A DNA stretch of 64,000 nt from Kitagawia praeruptora (GCA_037693485.1 CM075346.1:99120501-99184500); one strand, 5' to 3'; shown: positions 1-11,343, numbered from the stretch's first letter. Program-made: numbers and translations. Notes: generated from the sequence alone by a model not told the origin.

Positions 1-698
1 GAAGAGAAATGAAATTCAAACAAGGGGGTTGTCAGAATTGGGGCAAGTTATATGAGATAGAAAGAATTATTGCATTGTTGATTTGTTGGATTCTGAAGAC
101 AAAGTGGAGAGAGTATGGAAGCTGGAGTTGATTGATTTTGTGAAGATGAAGAGAGACTATGCTGAGAAGATAAGGAAGGGGTGCTTTGAGAAATTGCTAG
201 AAAGGGAGAAGGAAATTGATAGACTGGAAGTTGAAGCAGAAAAGCTAAGGGCAAAAGGATTGTGTAGAGTTCAGTTCAATCCCTATGTGGTGAAGTATAG
301 GAGAAGAAATGGAGATAATGTCAATATAAGAATGAACCTACTCAGTCACTATCCTGCCAACATTCTGAAACAAGTACTTGAAGATTTCAAAAACTCTATT
401 CTGCTTGAAGAATTGGATGCTATGGAAGAGATCATAAGGGCTATGGATGAGAATGCAAGAAAGGAGAAAGAAAGAAAATAGAAAGCATATGATGATCTAC
501 AAGCCAAAGCAATGGAGATGGAATCAAATGAGAATGGCTAGTATTTCACCATATTGTAAGATTACTCAACTTGTAATTCCATTCATGTTCTCAATCAAAT
601 TTCATACCTGTACTTTTCAAGTTTTATCTTTATGTATGTTAGGCTATTATCAGACATGAAATTGTGACTAAGGGTCTTACTCACAATTTGGGGGAGAT
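1..698 (+). mobile_element. Ty1/copia element, 3' end of internal region with polypurine tract
   Basis: This stretch precedes an LTR start at 699. A purine-rich tract at about 688-697 (TTTGGGGGAGAT) ends just before the TGTTAG terminus, which is the usual layout of polypurine tract followed by 3' LTR. No reverse transcriptase or integrase motif is present, so only the tail of the element lies in the window. The one long ORF is described separately. The superfamily is inferred from the LTR terminus and polypurine tract style. Confidence 0.55.
83..481 (+). CDS. Unknown lysine/glutamate-rich ORF at the 3' end of a copia element
   Basis: This is a 132-residue ORF rich in Lys, Glu and Arg. Residues about 15-60 and 95-132 look strongly helical and may form coiled coils (for example EKLLEREKEIDRLEVEAEKL). 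I recognise no catalytic motif: there is no YVDD, integrase HHCC or zinc knuckle. It lies about 215 bp upstream of the polypurine tract. It could therefore be an extra ORF downstream of pol, as some SIRE/Maximus-type copia elements carry, or the tail of a longer ORF that begins outside the window. The ATG at 83 is only the first in frame. Function is unknown. Confidence 0.4.
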   Translation: MLDSEDKVERVWKLELIDFVKMKRDYAEKIRKGCFEKLLEREKEIDRLEVEAEKLRAKGLCRVQFNPYVVKYRRRNGDNVNIRMNLLSHYPANILKQVLEDFKNSILLEELDAMEEIIRAMDENARKEKERK

Positions 699-1960
699 TG
701 TTAGTCATAGAGGCATGCCTGTATACATCTAATAACAAGCATAATTGTTTGTAATGCTATGCATTACTTACACGACCTCTTAACTGAGGGAACCTCTAGT
801 TGTAGAGTTTCTATTTGTTTTGTACTTGTAATAGGCATCAAATCCTAGTTGTGTAACTGTACTTGTAAAGTCAAGAATAATGCTTGAAAGAAGTTCCAAG
901 GTTCATGCCTCAATCAAGAAGATAAAGACTGTCAAATAATTACAGTTGAGATTTGAAGAAATGAAAAATTTGCCTAAGTACCAATTCGAGAAGTACATTT
1001 GTCTATTCGAGAAGTCTAGCGTTCGAGAAGTCAGAGATTCGATATCTGAGAAGACACTGTTCGATATCTCTGAATGAAATATTCGATATCTCAGAGATTC
1101 GAAAAGTCTAATACTCTATTCGAGAACTCAAGAAGTCAACAAGTCAAAGTGGTATTCGAGTTCTCAAAGAGTCAACAAGTCAAAGTTCCATTCGATATCT
1201 CAAGGACTCAGAAAGCTATTCGATATCTCATGGATTCGATAAGTCAAGTGTTCTATTCGACAACTCAAGGAACCCTGGAGAAAAGTGTTATTCGAGAAGT
1301 GATTCGATATGTCAATCATACAGTATTCGAGAACTCAGAGTTATCTAATCCTAGTTCTCGAATCAATCACTTAGCCATTTCTCGAATACATTCTTGGAGA
1401 CAAAATACTGGAGAAATTGTACAAGTCAGAAACCTGCAACAAGCCAATGAACTTTATGGACCACAATCTGTAACGTGCTCTGGAAAGCCTACAAGGAAGC
1501 TTGGAGAGATGTAGAAGAGACAAAGTGCTAAAGAAGTGGATCTGAACAGAGCTTTGCAAAGTCAAATCTGTAGCCGTTTGGATGTTTACTCAAAAAGGAT
1601 AGACATACAAGAAAGTAATTTATCCTGTAACCTTATTTGTAGTAAGAGAGTTGTATTCATGTTCTATAAGAATACAATCTCACTTCTTTAGTTGGTGAAG
1701 TTTTTCATACACGTTGTAAGAGCATATCTCTTTGAGAAAAACGAAGCTGAGAATACTACCATTTGTATTCACAGATTGTAGCAAATCTTTATCTAATAAA
1801 ATATTAGATTAAAGTGATATCGTGTCTTGTGTTGTTCATAATCCGCACTAGTAAATCTACACACACAAACACATATTGTGCTATAAAGATTCAAGAACAA
1901 GAAAAAGTTCAAGAATTCATTCAACCCCCTCTGTATTCTTTTACTGTATTCAATACTCAG
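699..1960 (+). repeat. Ty1/copia 3' LTR
   Basis: The LTR begins with TGTTAGTCATAG directly after the polypurine tract. The 3' end is placed at about 1955-1970, because a minus-strand Athila pol reading frame starts there. The exact terminal CA and the target duplication could not be fixed, since the 5' LTR is outside the window. An internal array of TTCGAGAA/TTCGATATC units (about 965-1385) makes up a third of it. A promoter-like stretch near 1650-1690 is possible but not certain. Confidence 0.55.
965..1385 (+). repeat. Degenerate array of TTCGAGAA / TTCGATATC units inside the LTR
   Basis: Short units beginning ATTCGAGAAGTC, ATTCGAGAACTC or ATTCGATATCTCA recur at irregular spacing. I count six TTCGAGAA and two TTCTCGAA, all fitting TTCnnGAA, plus at least seven TTCGATAT. 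The unit is palindromic and resembles a plant heat-shock element core. Confidence 0.6.
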
Positions 1961-2460
1961 CAATTATTAACTACCAAAGACTGATCAAGAGTAGAAATAG
2001 ACGGATTAAGAACGGAAGTGGGTGGTTCACCAACAGAAGTCTTAACAACAGACATAGGATCAAAAGAACTATCCTCAAGTTGAATTTCATGTTTAGAACA
2101 AATAGCATTCAATTCCTCCAACATCTCATCAGAAGTGAAATTCCTATACAACTCATGAAGATCTTTATTCCCCTCATACTTTAACAAAACATCTTTCTCA
2201 AGAAAAGACTCAACTGCACTATCCTCAAGTTTTGACTATGAAACCACCTCATCAATCAGCACCTGAGAATTCCAAAGATCAGCCATGCCTAATTCCTCAT
2301 CTTCCAAATTAGAATCCCCCACTAAAACTCTCTCCAAAGAATCTAACTTAAGAAAGTGCTCAATTTCCGTAGAAACTGCAGAATCGACTAAATCCACCTT
2401 AAAAGCATTCATCTTCATCTGATGGCAACTTCATTGCATTGAACACGTTGAAAGTGACTA
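1957..2460 (-). pseudogene. Athila-type gypsy pol remnant (protease/pre-RT region)
   Basis: Two ORF pieces in the same minus-strand frame (2418-2236 and 2187-1957) are separated by an in-frame stop near 2233-2235. Just upstream, at about 2460-2410, another frame reads NVFNAMKLPSDEDECF. That resembles the segment after the aspartic protease in Athila-type pol, followed by a variable acidic stretch (FKVDLVDSAVSTEIEHFL). At least one frameshift and one stop disrupt it. It has the same strand as the Athila gag at 8210-9100 and lies downstream of it, so both probably belong to one element. The left end is cut by the copia LTR. Confidence 0.5.
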
Positions 2461-2533
2461 TCCTTCCAAAAATCGGCACTACTATGACCGTACAAGACTA
2501 GACAACTAGACCAATACATCACCATCCCTGTTG

Positions 2534-3031
2534 TCAGCCACGAAGGTGGGCCAAAGCTCGAACCCTCCTCATAGCAAGGCGAAATACCTCCTCTACATCA
2601 GCCCTGGATACCATGCCGTGACCATCACTGGGTAACTGTCGCACCCTCGTACGAGCCCTAAGCTTTATGCCGGTCACCTGTCTATACATCTCTCTAGCCC
2701 TGGCACGACCCCTGCCCTGGTGCCTCAATCGGGCCTCCCTCTCCGCCGCTAGCTCTCTGCGGGACTCTGCCAGCCTGGCCACAGCCACGGCTACCCCGGT
2801 AGTAAGTCTGGCCGCAGTATAGTGATGTACACATGCTGGGACTCCCTCAGTCGGAACATGGGGTGGAGGGGCTGGATCTGCTGGAAGGGCAGCCTCTGCC
2901 TGCTGCGGCTCTGGTGTCAACTCCTCGAACTCATCAGAAAATGGGCTCCCATGAAGTAGTGGTAGGGTAGGGGCTCTCTCACCAGAGAGGGGTGGCACAC
3001 TAAGTCCGGAACTCCCTACAATATCATCCAC
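2534..3031 (-). CDS. Unknown Pro/Ala/Arg-rich ORF of the long-LTR retroelement (second part)
   Basis: This 165-residue ORF has a Pro/Glu-rich first half and an Ala/Arg-rich helical second half (RLAESRRELAAEREARLRHQ). Its start overlaps the end of the upstream acidic ORF in another frame, so the two may be one protein split by a frameshift near 3020-3030. GC content is clearly higher than in the flanking AT-rich DNA. It lies 3' of the PBS at 3505-3516 on the element's coding strand, where gag would be expected. However, I see no capsid motif or zinc knuckle. It may be a non-canonical retroelement ORF; function is unknown. Confidence 0.4.
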   Translation of the reverse strand: MDDIVGSSGLSVPPLSGERAPTLPLLHGSPFSDEFEELTPEPQQAEAALPADPAPPPHVPTEGVPACVHHYTAARLTTGVAVAVARLAESRRELAAEREARLRHQGRGRARAREMYRQVTGIKLRARTRVRQLPSDGHGMVSRADVEEVFRLAMRRVRALAHLRG

Positions 3032-3354
3032 GGCTCATCAACATCTCCCTCTGCACCCTCATCTACAGTCATCACCTGCTCCGTGGTCATGTCAGTATCC
3101 TCCCCCAAAGTCCTAATCTCATACACAACCCAAAAATCCTCCCCCTCAGCAACTAACTCAGCGTCCTGCCCTGCCTGGACCTCCTCCGGGTCCCCCTCCG
3201 CCTCAGACTCCATAACATCAGTGTCAGCATGGACCTCCTCAGGGTCCTCCTCCTCATCAGACTCAATCACCTCAGTATCAGACTCAGCATGGACCTCCTC
3301 AGGGTCCTCCTCCTCCTCATCATGCTGTCTCGCAGATGCCTCCTGGGCAGCCAT
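3016..3354 (-). CDS. Acidic repeat ORF of the long-LTR retroelement (first part)
   Basis: This 112-residue, very acidic ORF starts 151 bp 3' of the PBS on the minus strand. It carries three imperfect repeats of an EEDPEEVHA-SDTEVIES type unit at about residues 14-65, visible in the DNA as repeated GGACCTCCTCAGGGTCCTCC blocks on the plus strand. No enzyme motif is seen. It ends where the next ORF begins in a different frame, and a frameshift between the two is likely. The element lacks recognisable gag or pol, so it may be a non-autonomous LTR element with its own ORF. Confidence 0.4.
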   Translation of the reverse strand: MAAQEASARQHDEEEEDPEEVHAESDTEVIESDEEEDPEEVHADTDVMESEAEGDPEEVQAGQDAELVAEGEDFWVVYEIRTLGEDTDMTTEQVMTVDEGAEGDVDEPWMIL

Positions 3355-3504
3355 GTCGCTCGCCTACGCAAGACGAACTATATTTCTATCATGATACTTA
3401 AAAGTTCCCATAAGGGTTTTAGGTGAACTTGGCAAGAGTTCTTATTATATTAGTGAATTTATTATTATATAACGTCACATCATCTCTTGGGATGTATAAC
3501 TCTC

Positions 3505-3516
3505 TCTCTGATACCA
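3505..3516 (-). other. Primer binding site, initiator tRNA-Met type
   Basis: On the minus strand the sequence TGGTATCAGAG follows four bases after the LTR terminus ...TGTTACA. This is the standard match to the 3' end of plant initiator tRNA-Met. Confidence 0.75.
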
Positions 3517-3520
3517 TTTC

Positions 3521-6500
3521 TGTAACACCCCCAGATCCGGGGTCAGGGATCAGGTCGTTACGGTCTCATTATCCATGTATATCACTTGACTTGAATCCAA
3601 AAATAATAAGTAACATGCTGTGACCCCACAATAATATCCACTCACACACACACAGTTATAGTCCCATGGATGAAATTGAAATAAGTCTCACATTACGGAT
3701 TTACGAATAAAAGTTATTACAGTCCAAAAGGAGTAACAACATAAGTTTAAAAGTTTTGCCGTTGATTACGATTAATTATACATGTAATTAAGCTGGTAAC
3801 CCAAAAGCTGCTGATCTATGCTACCTTAGCAATGGCAGCAATGGTATCAGCGGGTAGTCCTGTGGGGCGGGTAACCTGCTTGCGCCGAGTGCGCCTGACG
3901 CGGACCATGAGTCCTAGCTGTTGTTGTGACATAATAAATAAGCAAGGGTGAGCTATAGCCCACCAACAATAATATAACTACATAGTGATATATATATATG
4001 ACAGTTCAAAAGTATATTTTGAAACCATATGCCATGCATTAATGAAAAGAGTGCCAAATCAATATAAGGGATGAAGTTACAAGGTAACTCAAAATATATA
4101 AATTCTGTGGAAATATCTGCTATATCAAGATAAGCAAGATAACATCATTTTCATAAAAGAGGAACTTGTAGAAAATATTGCAATTCCAGTTTTCAACATG
4201 TTTCAACACTGCCAACACAGATGGTGTTGCAGAAGATTTCTAATCTTGAAAGATGAACTAATATGGGAGCATTGCCGCGCCAGATGCCCTGACGTTTACG
4301 ATGATCAGTCGTATGTCATGCATCTCATCAGTCGTTCTCTACATGTAGAAGGTAGCTCCGACGGATTTACTTGTCTACCGCCCTCTGGAACTCCTCAGCC
4401 AACGGTTGGGCTATTGCTGGACCGGCGCCACTCGGCCACTTACGTGTCTCCTAGTTCTTTTAACATCCATCACTGTGAAATGTAAAGTTCGTCCCCTTTT
4501 CCCCAAGTATGATACTTGTTGATAAGACTCCACAAGGTAGTTGTATCTAGTTGGAAAGGAAAATTTACCAATATTTCCCAAGCTGCTGCTTGTTAATGGA
4601 TACCAACTTGTTCCAACATTCCTACCCCTCGAATGAAGAGAAGGTACACAAGATTTAATAGACAAATAGCAACCAAGTTGCGAGTGAAAAGAATAGTTTC
4701 AACAATCTATGACCGGGTAGTCACAAGGTAAATAACATTTCTCAAGTAAGATTCCCTTATAATAGAATTGCATGAAGAATGGAGTCACTGAGAACCTTCC
4801 TTGATAATATAATACTAATAATAAGGTTCTGAAATAGTTTACATAATATTTGAAGGTCGTAGATGATATCTGAATGAAGTAATTTATTTGTAATGCGAGT
4901 TAGAAGAAGTAAATAAATATTCCCAAGAATATTTATTAAGTCAAAATATTGAAGGAGTAATTCTAAAATAAGATATTATTCAAAATAATCCTCGAGTAAC
5001 TATTCACAAGTAATATTCATTAAGTAATTAATGAATATTTAAATAAGCAGTACTTCTCAGATAAATAAAGCTCGAATGAATATTCCAAATAATATTCACT
5101 GAACAAATAGTGAATATTCAAATTAATAATACTTATCAGATAATTAAAACTCGAACGAATATTCAAAATAATATTCACTGAACAAGTAGTGAATATTCAA
5201 TTAATAATACCGATTGAAGGAATAATTACTAAATGAATATTCGAAACAATATTCGATAATTGAATCGACTTTAAACGAATATTGGAAATAATATTCGTCG
5301 AATAAGTGAAGTTCACATGAATATTCCAGATAATATTCATCGAATAACTTAAGTTTGGATCAATGTTCAAAATAATATTTATAAAACATATGGAGTTTGA
5401 ATGAATATTCGAGATAATATTCACTGAATAAATAGTGAATATTCAAATTAATAATACTTTATCAATTAAATAAAACTCGAATGAATATACGACATAATAT
5501 TCACTAAGTAAATAACTTAAATGAGGGTTCGAAATAATCTTCGAATATTAAATCAACTTTAGATGAATATTAAAGTTAATATTCATCGAGTAAATAAATA
5601 TTGACTGAATATTCCAAATAATATTTATCAAATTATCTCAAAGGAATATTCCAATAATATTTGCCAGATAATAATAAGAAAATATTTACTTAAATATTTT
5701 CCTCTGAAAATAATATCAATATATCAAGAAATACCGACTCCCGGTCTATAATCAAGGAATGAGATTCAACTACCCTTCGCTTAAGGGTCTTAGCAATACC
5801 CGGCTTATAACTGATATATTATCTATCTAGCTTATAAGCCAACATTAAATCAGGGAACAAGTATCACAATATAGCTTTAAAGTAGGCATGCATGCAATGG
5901 CATATGTATAACAGAAAGCATATATATATATATTCACAACAACAGCCTTTAAGAAGGATTTAAAACTTGCCCGGAAATCGGGTGCGGGTGGAGGTAGTGG
6001 TAGCGTGCCCCGGGTCAGCCTGGCGATCTATAAATAGCCAAGGTGCTCGGGATTAATCACTTAACATTTTAAAAAGGTTAAGTATACACTCTACTTAAGT
6101 CGAAACACGTTTTCGAATTATCTTGTTATACACCTCTTAGTGTAACTCTTTTTATCACCGATGCGATTCGACATTTGTTCGCTATTATGACATGTCATCA
6201 TACCCACACTTGTTACATACATAGGCCATGTAAGTTTTAAGGTCGATCATTTACGAATCAAGATTGTACAACGAGTTTTATCGCCCGTTTTCTAAGTCAT
6301 TTACCAAAGTCATAACCAAGCATGCTTTTAGGGGTTCGTTCGCGTTTAGCCTTGATTCGAACATTTTTATAAAATCGGAAAACGATCCATTTGACATGTG
6401 ATCTTCTCCCACACCTTCATTTTTATCTCTATTATTTAATTATCAAGATTCGTCACTGACTAAATGACATTTAAGGGAATTAATTTCAATTACGAACTTT

Positions 6501-8209
6501 CGTTTACGGTTCCGAACCACTTTTATGAATTTAATCATAACTCCTAAACCGTATTTCCGTTTCATGCGATCTTTATATAAAAACGAAGGTCATAACATAA
6601 TATATCTTAACATGGCAGATTATGAAGCTGGGCAGTGAGTTAAGCCTACTGTAATGCACGGTTTTCAAGGTTTAACGAAAATCGGGCATTACGACGGCTA
6701 TAAATCGAACGTTCTAAAAATCATAACAATACCAAGGCACACCGGGCACAAATCCAACTTATACACGTGATTCTCATCTTTATCAGTCCAAGAAAATCAT
6801 GCTTAACCAACAAGATCATCATCTCTTACTAAAATCACTAACCACTAACTAATCATGCTTATAACATTAACATAATCATAACTAGGCTAGATCCATCAAG
6901 AACATGCATAAAACTCAAAGTAGATCTAGGGTTTCAAGTTTTTACACCTTCTTGAGAGTATGTAATAGCCTTACAAAGCTTGGTATGGTCCTTAGGAGTG
7001 CTTAAACTTGCTAGATCAACCAAAGAAATCAAGAAAATCAAAGATTAGTTCATGAAAACACTATTCACCCTCATCTTTAATGATTTATTTGAAAATGGAA
7101 AAAGGGGAGATTGAAGCTAAGATTTCTTGGAGATCATTTATATGAATTATAGGACTTACCATAAAAGTTTCAAGATCAAACAATGGTTGGAAGTGGGATT
7201 TCTCCCCTTGAATTAAGCAAAAGTCGAATGTAGTAAAAATGGAGAGAGTTGTGTTCTTTTGCTTGGTTAATTTGATAATAATGCATAAAGTGGTTTTCTT
7301 GGATAATATCTCATCCAAAGTAGCTTTATTAAAGTGATAATGCATTGGATGATGCATTTGGCAAGACATGTGTTGATCATTGGATGGTTATAAAGTAACT
7401 ACATGGTTTGCTTGCTAAGTGCATGGTTGATTCCTAAGTATGTTGGTTACTTATGTAACCATATGGTTACTTAGATATTTATAATACCACATGCATGCAC
7501 CTTGCCTTCCTGCTTGCTCTTTTGCCCGGTTATTGCTCAATTCGATTGATCGTTCGTAGGAATATCTCAAAGATTTCTAGTTAGGGTTTTACCGGAAACC
7601 TTCATAATAAATAATACTATTCTCCATCTATCTTACTACTTCTCGAATTTAAATTCCTTAAATCCCTTTAATAAATCCTTAAGTCTTGCATTGTCCAGGG
7701 AAATCTCGGAGAAAATAAAAGTGCTATTTTTCTGAATCCGACAGCTTTTACATACACTTAATTTCCTCCCGGATCACTAATACGAACTCGGAATTCCGTT
7801 CTGAATACTTCTATATATCGTCGTCTAATAATATTCCCATTTCCATCTAAATCACTATTCATACTTTATTATTTCTTTTATTCCTTATATTTAATAAAAA
7901 TGTCCTGGTCCCCTTTCGGGCGTTCCTTAACCCTTTTACGAAACCACTGAACTAATAACAGATATTGATTTGGATGACATAAGAATAATATTCCTATTTG
8001 GAATTAATATAACTTATATCCCTAGGAGATAGATCATTCTTATCTATGCTGTCAACTAAAAGCATTCTTCATGACATATAAATATTTGAATCTAAATCCA
8101 TCCCATTCATTCAATAAACAGTCGTTACATCGCAGTCATAACCACTATTCACTCCTTTATTATTACATAATAAAAAGTTTTAATTCTATCAAAAATCTGG
8201 GTTCTTACA
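3521..8209 (-). repeat. Very long LTR (4.7 kb) of an LTR retroelement inserted in Athila gag
   Basis: On the plus strand the block starts TGTAACACCCCCAGAT and ends ATCTGGGTTCTTACA. The ends are imperfect inverted repeats with TG...CA termini. The PBS follows its minus-strand 3' end, so this is the 5' LTR of a minus-strand element. Its right border interrupts the Athila gag reading frame at 8209/8210. No complete second LTR is in the window; the element is cut off near 2460-2530. Inside are an AT-rich minisatellite (about 4860-5700) and otherwise no gene. The family is unknown; chromovirus LTRs can start similarly, but this is not proven. Confidence 0.65.
4860..5700. repeat. AT-rich minisatellite with GAATATTC palindromes
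   Basis: Imperfect tandem units of roughly 60-90 bp recur, such as AATATTCACTGAACAA followed by TAGTGAATATTCAAATTAAT. I count about ten GAATATTC palindromes between 5060 and 5650. No coding potential is seen. The array lies within the 4.7 kb LTR. Confidence 0.65.
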
Positions 8210-9100
8210 TGGCTGTTGCTGATTCTGAAAGTTGCTTACAAACTGCACTGATTCAGTAGAGATGGCACATTGATTCGTCACATGTGCACCTGCACATAGC
8301 TCACAAACACTAGCAACCTGCTGAACTCCATGATTTGCCAAAGAATCAATTTTCATATTCAATGCCTCTAGCTGAGCTGCTAGAGCTGTGGCTGCATTAA
8401 CATCAAGAAGTCCTGCCACCTTTTGCTGTGGCATTCTCTGAGTTGAATTCTGATATTCATTTGCTGCCATCATCTCGATAAGATCATAAGCTTCCTCGTA
8501 GCTCTTTGCCCATAAAGCTCCACCTGATGCTGCATCTAGCAAAGGTCTAGATTGTGCTCCCAGACCATTATAGAAACCATTAATCACCATCCAATCAGGC
8601 ATACCATGATGAGGACACTTTCTAAGCATCTCCTTGTAGCGTTCCCAAGCCTCACACAAAGATTCTCCAAACTGCTGCGTAAATTGATTTAGCGTGTTCC
8701 TGATTGCTGCTGTTTTAGCCACGGGGAAGAATTTAGTGAGAAATTTCTGAGCAAGATCCTCCCAAGTAGTAATGGAACCGGCTGGTAAAGAGTGCAACCA
8801 GCCCTTAGCCTTATCCCTAAGAGAGAATAGGAAAAGCCTCAATTTCACAGCATCTTCTGACACACCATTGAACTTGAAGGTGTCGCAGATCTCGATAAAG
8901 TCCCTAATGTGCACGTTAGGATCCTCCGTAGGAGCACCCCCAAACTGAACTGAATTCTGCACCATCTGAATTGTGCCAGGCTTGATTTCAAAGTTGTTAG
9001 ATGTAATGGCTGGCCTGATAATACTAGATTGGATGTCATTGATCTTTGGTTGAGAATAGTCCTTCAAAGCCTTAACTACTGCTACTGCTCGATCACCCAT
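8210..9100 (-). CDS. Athila-type Ty3/gypsy Gag, C-terminally interrupted
   Basis: The ORF starts MGDRAVAVVKALKDYSQP at 9100. It contains a Retrotrans_gag capsid domain at about residues 60-180, with the signature ITTWEDLAQKFLTKFFP, followed by CPHHGMPDWMVINGFYNGL and a Cys/His-containing segment CELCAGAHVTNQC near residue 268. Gag would coat element RNA in cytoplasmic particles. The frame runs cleanly to 8210, where the 4.7 kb LTR is inserted; the last residues of the open frame come from that LTR. A PBS and 5' LTR lie upstream in the correct orientation. No internal stop is seen, so this part decayed little before it was split. Confidence 0.85.
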
Positions 9101-9301
9101 CTCTACTGTTGTTTCAAGATCTTCTTCGATTTTATCTACTACTCACTCTACGTCCTCCAGGTTTCGAGTTTGAGAACGTGTTCGCATACACGCTCAAGTA
9201 CCTGAAAACCACGAACAAAGTAACTTAATAAGTAACAATCCGAGTCAGTGAACTCTAACGACCACTGATGACAAGCACATAAACTAAAAATAAAACACCA
9301 A

Positions 9302-9322
9302 TGATCCCCGGCAGCGGTGCCA
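9302..9322 (-). other. Athila primer binding site
   Basis: The minus strand reads TGGCACCGCTGCCGGGGA a few bases after the LTR terminus TGTTAACA. It closely resembles the TGGCGCCGTTGCCGGGGA site of Athila elements, which is usually assigned to a tRNA-Asp-like primer. Confidence 0.75.
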
Positions 9323-9328
9323 AAAACT

Positions 9329-10820
9329 TGTTAACACAAAAGCACGCAAGTGTACGTGGTCACAAGTAATACAGATATAAATCAAGTTCGTTCCGCAGAG
9401 ATCTGGTTTAGGTTTCAATTCAGTAGATGTACCTATGCAACAATGTATGGTTTTAACTCACTGCTAAGACAAATAAAAATTAGGGGTTTTTTATTATCTA
9501 AATTAAACTAAGATGCAAATTATTAAACTAAGAATTAATTAACTAATGAGTTTTAAAACTGATTTACTTATATGAGAATAAACATGGGATCCTAACTTCA
9601 TTAAATACTTCGCTTAGATCTGACGCCTTTAATCACTATATGCAATGGTTATGATATTTGATCGGAAAACACGAAACAAGTACACGCTACCTATCAGCAT
9701 ACGTATACCAAACTACCCATACATCCATAAAAGAAATAGAAGATGAATAGACACCAATTATGCTTAGACCCTATACGTCTATAGAATTTGAAAACATAAC
9801 GGTTGACGAGCAAGTTATCCATAAAGATCACACAGGGCAGTATAAGTATTTTCATCTCACACTACAAATCATATTGATAAACAATTATGAACCTATGCTA
9901 GCATGACAAGTTCTAAATCTCAAGATCCACTTTCACTTCACAAGAGATTAACAAATTAGATGTTAGCTACGCATCTATCAATTAGGCATAACCATACAAG
10001 GATATCAGATTTACATCACACACAAATCTTTAAAGCATCAAGATACTAAGCTCCATAAATAAATCCGTTAGAATCCCATGACAACGATTAGTTCATAATC
10101 GAACGGTTCGTCACCATGGGATTTGATGAAAACATGATATAAAACAAAGATTGAATGAAAGTATCAATAATATTAAAATAAAAAGTTGAGAAAACAAATC
10201 TAAAATACAGAGTATCGCCTAAGAAAAGAAACAAAAGATGAAGTAGATCTAGATCCGTTGCTTGTCACGAGCTTGAATCCTTCTCCGCTTTTCTCCCTTG
10301 CAATTCTAAGTTATTGATATGTATTACAATGATACAATATGTTTTTATAGGCCCTAGAAGCCTTGCCCAACAAGAAAAACCCAAAATTACAAAACTGATT
10401 CAAAACAGGAAAGAATTTTAGACTTTTTAGCACAATTCTCGGAGTGGACAGAATGCCCTCGAGGCCGCGGCCTAGAGTATGGGCGCCGCGGCCTAGCACC
10501 AAATCTGCCCGCGCTCTTCTTCTTTGCTATTTCCTTCGTTTCGCCTTCGTTTTGCCTTCATTTTCTTCCGTTCTTTTTGCCAAGGCTTCCATACTTCAAT
10601 TGCTTGACTCCAAATCTCCCAAGGATTGTATGGAAGACCTCATTCTTCATTAAAAACTCAAAATCCACACCAACATCAACTCAAATCTCCCACCATATCC
10701 AATGATTTATAATCCTGCACAACTACACGAAACACATCAAAAATACAACAAACTTGAGGCCAGGTAAATCAATTTAAGCCGATATGGAACGCTCCAAATG
10801 GATATAAAATCCATTTATCA
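9329..10820 (-). repeat. Athila LTR shared by two internal regions
   Basis: On the plus strand it starts TGTTAACACAAAAGCACG and ends AAAATCCATTTATCA (1,492 bp). A PBS abuts its left end and a polypurine tract abuts its right end, so it acts as 5' LTR for the gag side and as 3' LTR for the sequence at 10821-11339. It is clearly homologous to the solo LTR at 58787-60367. A GC-rich patch at 10450-10510 (repeated GCCGCGGCCTAG) stands out from the AT-rich surroundings. Confidence 0.8.
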
Positions 10821-11339
10821 CACTCCCAAACTTAAACCGATGCTTGTCCTCAAGCATAAACACTTAAAACTAACTAACTAACTAGTACCACTTCCGTAGG
10901 TGATCAAGGTTGCATTTGGCATATGCAACAAGCCATTTAAACCCCTAGGCAGCCCTAGTGGACGAGTAAGGTCTCGTGAAGGCCTATAGCAAATGTACCC
11001 ACAAAATCCATCTAACTAAACAATGCAAAAACAATGCAATGCATGAATGCAACTAAATGAAAATGCAAAGATCCCCTTTAAACTAACCAAAACCAACTAG
11101 CAAGCAAATATCTCAAAGAATGCAACTAAATCCAAATAGAGCTCGACTAAGCCCCTGTATACTAACAATACATGAATAGAAATGTGTGTGTGTGTGCGAT
11201 GCTCATCAGAAATACTCCCAACACTAGGTCAAAAATCATACCCATTCTTTGCCAAGACAATCACAGGTTTATAAATAGAATAGACTGTAGACACTTCATA
11301 ACCTAGAAACACCTCCATCCTTATTCAAGTTAGCCAGGA
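10821..11339 (-). mobile_element. Athila 3' untranslated internal region with polypurine tract
   Basis: Reading the minus strand, GGTTTAAGTTTGGGAGTG abuts the LTR and is the polypurine tract (10821-10838). Further in, at about 10885-11010, is a block near-identical in order to 40255-40385 (CCCCTAGGCAGCCCTAGT, CATATGCAACAAGCC). No ORF is present. The block ends abruptly at a copia fragment near 11340. Confidence 0.7.
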
Positions 11340-11343
11340 ATTC

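Noticed and set aside
3083..3426. Plus-strand Ser/Leu-rich open frames opposite the acidic ORF
   Set aside because: They are antisense shadows of the DPEEVHA-type repeats on the minus strand; composition follows the repeat.
10444..10653. 69-codon plus-strand ORF with Arg/Pro-rich start
   Set aside because: It lies wholly in the Athila LTR and is explained by its GC-rich patch.
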